Positions 1 to 4,317 of a DNA stretch of 13,389 nucleotides are shown here, piece after piece; position 1 is the stretch's first letter; each line of letters starts with the position of its first letter. A model generated the notes under the pieces. It searched no databases and had not been told where the DNA came from. It saw only the letters and a list, made by a program, of their open reading frames with translations. Both the position numbers and the translations under genes were made by a program. The stretch comes from Lachnospiraceae bacterium (GTDB lineage Bacteria > Bacillota > Clostridia > Lachnospirales > Lachnospiraceae), in assembly GCA_900754855.1 (NCBI GenBank), contig CAAEEI010000205.1, positions 1 through 13,389 on the forward strand, read 5' to 3'.

Positions 1-288
1 AAAGCAGTCATTGACTTGAAAAAGCCGTCAAACAGCAGCGTGACTCTTGGGGCTACTTTAAAATCTTACACGCAGCTACAAACAAGAAGGGAAGAAAAGA
101 TGGTGCAAACAGCGGCACTGGCTGCTTATGACGCTGCAAGCGCCATCGGCGCAATAACAAAGGTTGAGTCAAAAGGGTCCACGATTATAATTACAAAACA
201 AGACGGTAGCGAAGAAAATATTACAATAGATCCGCCGGAATCTATTACTGATGCAGAAATATTGGAGCTGCTATCAGCTCGGGAGTGA
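1..288 (+). CDS. Phage tail/baseplate-associated protein, 3' part
   Basis: The frame is open from base 1 and stops with TGA at 286-288, so only the C-terminal ~95 residues are present. TTG codons occur in frame (for example at 16), but there is no RBS, so the real start is probably upstream of the window. The visible part has an Ala-rich helical stretch (AALAAYDAASAIGAI), then a short beta-like segment (STIIITKQDGSEENITI), and ends in SITDAEILELLSARE. The next gene ends in a similar ITDxEIxxLL motif. Position directly upstream of the fibre gene suggests a virion tail or baseplate component. I do not recognise a named family. The structural role is inferred from context only. Confidence 0.6.
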   Translation, partial: KAVIDLKKPSNSSVTLGATLKSYTQLQTRREEKMVQTAALAAYDAASAIGAITKVESKGSTIIITKQDGSEENITIDPPESITDAEILELLSARE

Positions 289-292
289 AGAA

Positions 293-508
293 ATGAATGA
301 GATAATCAATAAATGTTTAGAAACTATTTTAAAAGGAATCTATGGGCGAGATGTCCGTCAGGCTATACACGATGGTATAAAGCAATGCTATGCAGATGCG
401 GTGTCCGGGACAATCGACGCAACGGCTAGAGAAGGACTAGATAAACTGAAAGAAGAGATTACACCGATTACCGATCAGGAAATCACAGATCTTTTATACG
501 TTAATTGA
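293..508 (+). CDS. Small phage tail/baseplate-associated protein
   Basis: This encodes 71 residues starting MNEIINKCLE. The ATG at 293 was chosen over the in-frame ATG at 251 because GGAG at 282-285 lies 7 nt upstream and the start falls just after the preceding stop. The motif YGRDVRQAIHDGIKQCYADA (roughly residues 17-36) is typical of the N-termini of baseplate or tail-fibre proteins in Firmicutes phages. Here it stands almost alone, so this may be a minimal adaptor. The C-terminus, PITDQEITDLLYVN, echoes the end of the preceding protein. It lies 10 bp before the fibre gene and is presumably co-transcribed with it. Exact function is unknown. Confidence 0.7.
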   Translation: MNEIINKCLETILKGIYGRDVRQAIHDGIKQCYADAVSGTIDATAREGLDKLKEEITPITDQEITDLLYVN

Positions 509-518
509 GGAGGATGCA

Positions 519-929
519 ATGAGTTATTTAGATAAAGCAGGACTTAAAAAATTTATTGATACGATAATTGGACACAAAAGTATAAAAGGAATTGGAGATG
601 ATACTTTGACCGGAGCTATTGTTGAATTGAATAGCAATTTAGGTAATGTAAAAAAGTTTTTTCAGGGGTCAAAATCTATTAATGTTGGTGGTAATGCGGT
701 TGATACCATTGGATTATTTTCTAAAAACGAAGTTGCTCACCTTCTTGGCGTTGACCCGGCAACTTTAAACACAAGTCAGGTTGTTGCTTGTGTAACCAAT
801 GGAGATTATGCTGCTAAAGCTTTTGTCGTACTGGGAACGTATTTCCATAACGACATATTGCAGGTCAAAATAGACAGAAAAATTACATACGATGTCCGGA
901 TGAATTATTTATTCGCATATTATGGATGA
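519..929 (+). CDS. Tail-fibre/receptor-binding protein with switchable C-terminus (cassette A expressed)
   Basis: This is a 136-aa protein whose ATG at 519 follows a strong GAGGAGGA RBS (507-514). Residues 1-41 form the constant part: MSYLDKAGLKKFIDTI resembles the N-terminus of many Firmicutes phage fibre proteins, and IGDDTLTGAIVELNSNL is a short linker. The codons for ELNSNL lie on a 17-bp repeat (625-641) that recurs at three other places in the locus. Residues 42-136 (cassette A, from GNVKKFF to FAYYG) are therefore the replaceable tip. Stop is at 927-929, 10 bp from the stop of opposing cassette B. Receptor binding is inferred from position between tail and lysis genes, the fibre-like N-terminus and the cassette organisation. 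Cassette A itself matches no domain I can name. Confidence 0.8.
   Translation: MSYLDKAGLKKFIDTIIGHKSIKGIGDDTLTGAIVELNSNLGNVKKFFQGSKSINVGGNAVDTIGLFSKNEVAHLLGVDPATLNTSQVVACVTNGDYAAKAFVVLGTYFHNDILQVKIDRKITYDVRMNYLFAYYG
625..641 (+). repeat. Recombination site 1 (inside expressed fibre gene)
   Basis: The sequence AATTGAATAGCAATTTA contains 5-bp inverted arms, AATTG and CAATT, around an asymmetric spacer AATAG. This is the layout expected of a tyrosine-recombinase core site. It is read as ELNSNL within the fibre gene. It is identical over 17 bp to site 3 and, in reverse orientation, to site 4. Confidence 0.8.
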
Positions 930-939
930 CCGAATATGC

Positions 940-1269
940 CTAGCCAAAAAACGGCCTACATGGATAGAAGTAGATATAATTTTGCTGTGACCATGATGCA
1001 TCAGCAACTTTTATCACATCCCCCTTTTTAACCGGGTACAAACCAGACATATAATACATATAATTGGTATCTGTTCCGCTCGACCCAGAAGTTTCGTCAA
1101 CCAGTTTCCCGTTAATGCTGAGCCTTAGGATAGCTTTGGGTACGGCAGCATAATTTCTTGCATAAACCTGTACCCATCCACTTCTGGACACGGTATGTTC
1201 GCCATTTCCGTTAAGCAGTAAAGTTTGCTGGGAATAATCCGGAATTATATTGCTATTAAATGAAGTAAG
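940..1269 (-). CDS. Silent fibre-tip cassette B (beta-sandwich-like C-terminus)
   Basis: The reverse-strand frame is open from just after a TAA at 1272-1270 to a TAG at 942-940 and has no RBS. A GTG at 1191 could be called as a start, but the frame continues upstream through site 2 as FNSNI, matching LNSNL of the expressed gene. It is therefore best read as a C-terminal cassette of about 106 residues rather than a gene. Recognisable segments are SRSGWVQVYARNYAAVPKA, then ILRLSINGKLVDE, then YPVKKGDVIKVADA and a YFYPCRPFFG end. This resembles the beta-sandwich tips of phage fibres (GNG.., NGKLV, KKGDxIK). Inversion at sites 1 and 2 would join it in frame to the N-terminus at 519. Confidence 0.75.
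   Translation of the reverse strand, partial: LTSFNSNIIPDYSQQTLLLNGNGEHTVSRSGWVQVYARNYAAVPKAILRLSINGKLVDETSGSSGTDTNYMYYMSGLYPVKKGDVIKVADASWSQQNYIYFYPCRPFFG
1246..1262 (-). repeat. Recombination site 2 (inverted, degenerate)
   Basis: On the minus strand it reads CATTTAATAGCAATATA, matching site 1 at 14 of 17 positions. The AATAG spacer and the following CAAT are exact, while the outer arms have drifted. It is read as FNSNI in cassette B. The mismatches may lower its recombination rate relative to sites 3 and 4. Confidence 0.7.
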
Positions 1270-1283
1270 TTAATAACCAAAAT

Positions 1284-1305
1284 AAAAGATGATCTTTTGT
1301 ATAAT
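1284..1305 (+). promoter_or_regulatory. Probable recombinase promoter with overlapping palindrome
   Basis: A consensus -10 box TATAAT lies at 1300-1305, about 28 bp before the recombinase start. No good -35 box is visible at the usual distance. A perfect 7-bp inverted repeat (AAAAGAT, one base, ATCTTTT; 1284-1298) abuts the -10 box, where a repressor or activator could act. The operator role is inferred from position only. Confidence 0.5.
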
Positions 1306-1332
1306 TAGAAAAAATACAGGAGGTCTTATTTT

Positions 1333-2325
1333 ATGAAAGAAGAATTTATCGCTACAGTGCTGGAGAAAATGGGTAATCACATATCGCCAGAGCAAGCAAC
1401 AGTACTTGAATGGACACTTTCGGTAATCTTAGATGATTATCAGATGGAAAAGGAATCCCATGAAATTGTGCCGTATGACGGAAATGCCGAAAAAATAGTC
1501 AGAAGATTTCTGACGGTGAAACATTTGGCCGGGTGCTCTGAGCATACAGTAAAAACATATCAGTTCCATTTGCAAAAATTGGCTTTAAATCTCAGATGCC
1601 CATTGCAAGATCTGGACACCAACGACCTGCGTTGCTTTTTGGCAGCATACAAAGAAAAGCGAAAAGTGAGCAACGTCACGCTGGAAAACATGCGGCTCTG
1701 CCTATCTAGTTTTTTCGGTTGGCTGTATGAAGAGGGATTGATTAAGAAAAATCCGATGCGACGCATCGGCAGAATCAAAGCGGACAAGGTAATAAAAAAG
1801 CCGTTTTCAGGCGAAGAGATGGAACGAATCAGAATGAATTGCCAACGGGAGCGAGATCTTGCCATACTCGAATTTTTGTATTCTACAGGCGTCCGGGTGA
1901 GCGAAGCCGTGCGCTTGAATCGTGATCAGATTAATTTTAACCAAAGCGAATGTGTGGTTTTCGGAAAAGGGGCAAAAGAAAGGGTGGTATATCTTAATTC
2001 AAAAGCCTGTATCCATCTTCGGGAATATTTAGATTCCAGGACGGACGATAATCCGGCATTATTTGTTGGAATAAAAAAGCCACATCAGAGATTATCAAAA
2101 GAAGGTATAGAAGCGATACTTCGAGGTATTGGACGGTCTTCCGGTGTAGATCATGTACATCCGCATCGGTTCCGAAGGACAATGGCCACGAATGCTTTGA
2201 ATCGTGGAATGCCGGTACAAGAGGTGCGACAGTTACTGGGGCACGAAAAAATGGACACAACAATGATATATTGCACAGTATCCCAAGAAGGAGTGAGACT
2301 TTCTCATAAAAAATACATAGCATAA
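1333..2325 (+). CDS. Tyrosine recombinase/DNA invertase, XerD-like
   Basis: This encodes 330 residues; ATG 1333 follows AGGAGG at 1318-1323. An N-terminal SAM-like core-binding domain (about residues 50-145, with HTVKTYQFHLQKL and MRLCLSSFFGWLYEEG) precedes the catalytic domain (about 155-325). All catalytic residues are visible: R188 (STGVRVSEA), K212 (GKGAKER), H278 and R281 (HPHRFRR), H304 (LLGHEKMDTT) and the nucleophile Y313 (MIYCTV). Their spacing matches E. coli XerD. The ~50-residue N-terminal extension before the core-binding domain is not typical of XerC/D. It lies between two pairs of inverted sites and opposing fibre-tip cassettes, so the natural role is site-specific inversion of those cassettes rather than prophage integration. 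It has its own promoter and terminator, so it can be expressed in either orientation. Confidence 0.92.
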   Translation: MKEEFIATVLEKMGNHISPEQATVLEWTLSVILDDYQMEKESHEIVPYDGNAEKIVRRFLTVKHLAGCSEHTVKTYQFHLQKLALNLRCPLQDLDTNDLRCFLAAYKEKRKVSNVTLENMRLCLSSFFGWLYEEGLIKKNPMRRIGRIKADKVIKKPFSGEEMERIRMNCQRERDLAILEFLYSTGVRVSEAVRLNRDQINFNQSECVVFGKGAKERVVYLNSKACIHLREYLDSRTDDNPALFVGIKKPHQRLSKEGIEAILRGIGRSSGVDHVHPHRFRRTMATNALNRGMPVQEVRQLLGHEKMDTTMIYCTVSQEGVRLSHKKYIA

Positions 2326-2356
2326 CAACAATATATAACCATGACAAATATTTTTT

Positions 2357-2381
2357 GGCCTGCGAAAACGGAGGTCTTTTT
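2357..2381 (+). terminator. Rho-independent terminator of recombinase gene
   Basis: GGCCTGCG pairs with CGGAGGTC across an AAAA loop, with one internal mismatch and one G-T pair, followed by five T. It lies 31 bp after the recombinase stop. Confidence 0.75.
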
Positions 2382-2408
2382 GTCGTACTTATAAAAAGTT
2401 ACTATAAA
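2380..2408 (+). promoter_or_regulatory. Candidate promoter pointing at site 3
   Basis: TTGTCG (2380-2385) and TATAAA (2403-2408) are separated by exactly 17 bp. A transcript would start near site 3 and run into whichever cassette occupies that position, but there is no RBS. It could be a chance match in AT-rich DNA. Confidence 0.3.
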
Positions 2409-2410
2409 AC

Positions 2411-2442
2411 AGGCTCTGTCCTTAATTGAATAGCAATTTAAA
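2411..2442 (+). repeat. Recombination site 3, part of a 32-bp inverted repeat
   Basis: The 17-bp core is at 2424-2440, identical to site 1. The whole 2411-2442 block, beginning AGGCTCTGTCCTTAA, is repeated perfectly in inverse orientation at 3128-3159. The extra 13 bp outside the core, beginning AGGCTCTG, are absent from sites 1 and 2. The TAA at 2423-2425 is in frame with the cassette and stops any upstream reading. Confidence 0.85.
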
Positions 2443-2761
2443 TCCAAGCTTTGAAAAGCTAAATAATGCATTAACAATAGAACGATGCGGGAAGCAAAGA
2501 ATCATCCATATTGCTGGAGATGTATCCGTGCTTGATGGATATGTGTTGCCGGAAAAAGATAGACATAGTCTCCCGGTGGATGTATTAGGGGCTTGTATGC
2601 GCACAGTCGGCAACGCTTTTGTTACAAACGGGATTATGGGGGTTAGACCAGATGGCACACTTTTTGTTTGGGTTGCATCGGTCTATAATAATAAAGATTC
2701 CGGTTTAGAGGATACATATTATGGTACATTCTACGGCGCAATATCATATTATGTAGCTTAA
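2426..2761 (+). CDS. Silent fibre-tip cassette C
   Basis: The open frame encodes about 111 residues, from the TTG of site 3 (read LNSNLNPSFEKLNN) to ...GAISYYVA and stop 2759-2761. There is no RBS, and an in-frame TAA (2423-2425) directly precedes it, so it cannot be translated from upstream in this position. After recombination with site 1 it would read ELNSNL then NPSFEK in frame with the constant N-terminus. The body contains beta-like stretches (RIIHIAGDVSV, GTLFVWVASVYN) typical of a compact fibre tip. I recognise no named domain. Its stop faces that of cassette D across about 90 bp without an evident hairpin. Confidence 0.7.
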   Translation: MNSNLNPSFEKLNNALTIERCGKQRIIHIAGDVSVLDGYVLPEKDRHSLPVDVLGACMRTVGNAFVTNGIMGVRPDGTLFVWVASVYNNKDSGLEDTYYGTFYGAISYYVA

Positions 2762-2853
2762 CCTTTAAATCAATGTATAGTGCACCTTTCATATGTTTTT
2801 TGTTTTCCATCGCAACTTATTTCGATAACATACATGTTTTTGAGGCGATATAA

Positions 2854-3144
2854 TTAATCGATCTCACCCACAGCAATCCATTGCACTTGATATCCCATGC
2901 CACCAATTTCTCCAGATTGGTCTGCAACATATATATCAGCACCTGTCGTACTCATATTTTTTACTAACGTGCATAATCTAGCGTCTATCACACTATTTTG
3001 ATAGTTCATTACGGTTGCAACAACATTGGGAGTTGCTTTATATCTGGTTGGGAAAGTGATATGAACAGATCGAAAATAACCATTTAAACTACTAGTATTT
3101 GCTATTCCTCCCTGTACGTAATTCTTTTTTAAATTGCTATTCAA
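2854..3144 (-). CDS. Silent fibre-tip cassette D, H-type-lectin-like
   Basis: The minus-strand frame encodes about 96 residues, from TTG at 3144 inside site 4 (LNSNLKKNYVQGG) to TAA at 2856-2854. It has no RBS, and an in-frame TAA precedes it in the repeat arm. The pattern VHITFPTRYKATPNVVATV, then ARLCTLVKNMSTTGADIYV, and finally YQVQWIAVGEID resembles the H-type lectin/discoidin-like fold: an F-P start, P-x-V strand, TTG turn, and W-x-A-x-G end. This suggests carbohydrate binding, consistent with a receptor-binding tip. Inversion between sites 1 and 4 would fuse it in frame to the fibre N-terminus. The lectin call is from motif memory and needs a profile search. Confidence 0.72.
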   Translation of the reverse strand: MNSNLKKNYVQGGIANTSSLNGYFRSVHITFPTRYKATPNVVATVMNYQNSVIDARLCTLVKNMSTTGADIYVADQSGEIGGMGYQVQWIAVGEID

Positions 3145-3159
3145 TTAAGGACAGAGCCT
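3128..3159 (-). repeat. Recombination site 4, inverted copy of the 32-bp repeat
   Basis: This is the exact reverse complement of 2411-2442, with the 17-bp core at 3130-3146. It forms the right boundary of the invertible locus and lies 2 bp from the terminator stem that follows. Confidence 0.85.
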
Positions 3160-3161
3160 CA

Positions 3162-3186
3162 AAGATCCTTAGGATCTTATTTTTTT
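3162..3186 (+). terminator. Rho-independent terminator closing the fibre locus
   Basis: A perfect 7-bp stem AAGATCC/GGATCTT with a TTA loop is followed by A and seven T. It sits just outside site 4, so it remains fixed whichever cassette is installed. The T-tract runs directly into the RBS of the next gene. Confidence 0.75.
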
Positions 3187-3195
3187 GGAGGAAAA

Positions 3196-3738
3196 ATGTC
3201 TAAATTATTTTCGATTTTAAAAAATACTGGAAAAAACAAGAAAAAATATCCATACAAAGTGGAGTATGCGGACGGCCTGAAAGTACCTGTCCCGTCACAA
3301 TATGATTTTTCGGATAGCACATATATCCGGACGAAAGGCTGTATTATCGCAGCCTTTTATATGGGTCTGCGATTTGTCGGCAGGAAGAAGACAATGAAAG
3401 GATGTCTGAAATACCTGCAAGATCATTATGATAAGGGTAATCGTGCAAATTATAACTTACGTCATGTGGCTGATGCCATCAACAGATTGGCTCCCGGAAA
3501 TCCAGCAAAATTTTACAAAAAACCTAACAAGGAAGACATGAAAAAAGCGCTAAAGGCCGGACATCTGATCCTGTATACAGAGAGAAATCCAACACATACA
3601 GTTGTATTACTCTGGAATGGCCGAAAAATCAAACGATTTTCGGATGGGAAAATCAAATCGGTTACATCGGCATGGGAGATTAAAAAGAGATCTACACATG
3701 AGTATTATGGCGGTTGTGTGGTGGTCAAAAGAAAGTGA
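3196..3738 (+). CDS. C39-like (papain-fold) cysteine peptidase-like phage protein
   Basis: This 180-aa protein has its ATG at 3196 after GGAGG at 3187-3191. The layout fits a C39-like cysteine peptidase: Q35 (VPVPSQYDF), candidate nucleophile C49 (TKGCIIAAFYMGLRF), a helical middle, LKAGHLILYTE, and H134 in THTVVLLWNG. No signal peptide is visible, and the N-terminus is very basic (KNTGKNKKKYPYK). It sits between the fibre locus and the holin genes, so it may be a tail-associated or lysis-accessory cell-wall peptidase, or process another protein. The fold is inferred from motif order. The third catalytic residue could be D150 (RFSDGKI). Substrate is unknown. Confidence 0.6.
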   Translation: MSKLFSILKNTGKNKKKYPYKVEYADGLKVPVPSQYDFSDSTYIRTKGCIIAAFYMGLRFVGRKKTMKGCLKYLQDHYDKGNRANYNLRHVADAINRLAPGNPAKFYKKPNKEDMKKALKAGHLILYTERNPTHTVVLLWNGRKIKRFSDGKIKSVTSAWEIKKRSTHEYYGGCVVVKRK

Positions 3739-3749
3739 GGGAAAAGCGA

Positions 3750-4073
3750 ATGGAAGAGGTGTTGTATCAAACCTATAAAATAGCATTGCCGATTATCCTT
3801 ACAACCTTTATGGGGTATATTATCTGGCTACTTAAAAATCAGAAAAAGGACAGGGATGCTAATAGCCGAGGTACGATGTTACTACTCAGAGTGCAAATCA
3901 TCGAATATCATGACAAATACGTCCGGGAAGGGAGGATCCCGTCTTATGCCTATGAAAATTTTGACGAAATGTATAAAGCATATCATGCATTAGGGGGAAA
4001 TGGGATGATTACAAAAATGTATAAAGAGGTACAAGGATTGCACTTAAAGCAAAAGGAGGAAGAAAATGTTTAA
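3750..4073 (+). CDS. Holin-like small single-TM phage protein
   Basis: This encodes 107 residues. ATG 3750 is preferred over upstream in-frame starts because GAGGG (3737-3741) lies about 8 nt before it and 11 bp after the previous stop. One membrane segment is clear (about residues 10-28, IALPIILTTFMGYIIWLL), followed by a charged cytoplasmic helix and the motif YKAYHALGGNGMITKMYKEV. That GGNG motif is shared by a family of short phage proteins found just upstream of holins in Firmicutes phages. It overlaps the next gene by 8 bp. It may be a holin partner or antiholin; that role is inferred. Confidence 0.65.
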   Translation: MEEVLYQTYKIALPIILTTFMGYIIWLLKNQKKDRDANSRGTMLLLRVQIIEYHDKYVREGRIPSYAYENFDEMYKAYHALGGNGMITKMYKEVQGLHLKQKEEENV

Positions 4074-4317
4074 AAATTGTGTATTAAAAGCAGATGTGAA
4101 TACCATTAAATGGGCAAAAGCGGCCGGAATCCGTGCCATCAAAACTATGGCACAGGCGGCTATCGGCGCAATCGGTGCCGCTGTTACGCTGGGAGCGGTA
4201 GACTGGCACATAGTTGGATCCACCGCTGTATTGGCCGGAGTGGTGTCATTATTGACCAGCGTGGTAGGCTTGCCAGAGGTAGAAGGGGTAAAAAGCAAAG
4301 GGGATGAATTGACATGA
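4066..4317 (+). CDS. Phage holin, r1t family
   Basis: This 83-aa protein has its ATG at 4066 after AGGAGG at 4054-4059. The pattern WAKAAGIRAIKTMAQAAI, then LGAVDWHIVGSTAVLAGV and SLLTSVVGLPEVE is characteristic of the r1t-type holin family. There are two membrane segments (about residues 24-44 and 49-68) with a short turn and a hydrophilic C-terminus. It would form the membrane lesions that release the endolysin at the end of the lytic cycle. It overlaps the endolysin start by 4 bp (ATGA), indicating translational coupling. Confidence 0.88.
   Translation: MFKNCVLKADVNTIKWAKAAGIRAIKTMAQAAIGAIGAAVTLGAVDWHIVGSTAVLAGVVSLLTSVVGLPEVEGVKSKGDELT

Larger units (their letters stand above)
625..3146. 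mobile_element. Four-site inversion cassette array (shufflon-like) with its recombinase
   Basis: Four copies of a short site alternate in orientation: 625-641 (+), 1246-1262 (-), 2424-2440 (+) and 3130-3146 (-). They bound cassettes A(+)/B(-) and C(+)/D(-), arranged tail to tail, with a tyrosine recombinase gene between the two pairs. Each cassette begins at a site in the same frame as the constant fibre N-terminus at 519. Inversion between sites 1 and 2 would install B, and between 1 and 4 would install D. C can be reached after a 3/4 flip. Inversion between 2 and 3 flips the recombinase only. The site sequences, frames and gene order are read directly. The switching itself is inferred. Confidence 0.85.

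Noticed and set aside
940..1191. Independent minus-strand gene starting at GTG 1191
   Set aside because: There is no RBS, and the frame runs on upstream through the recombination site; it is better read as a silent C-terminal cassette.
1333..2325. Recombinase as the phage integrase
   Set aside because: It sits inside the fibre locus, between inverted sites, far from the presumed attachment end, and no excisionase or repressor is nearby. Not fully excluded.
519..3150. Diversity-generating retroelement
   Set aside because: No reverse transcriptase gene and no template/variable repeat pair with adenine-specific differences; the repeats are short inverted sites beside a tyrosine recombinase.
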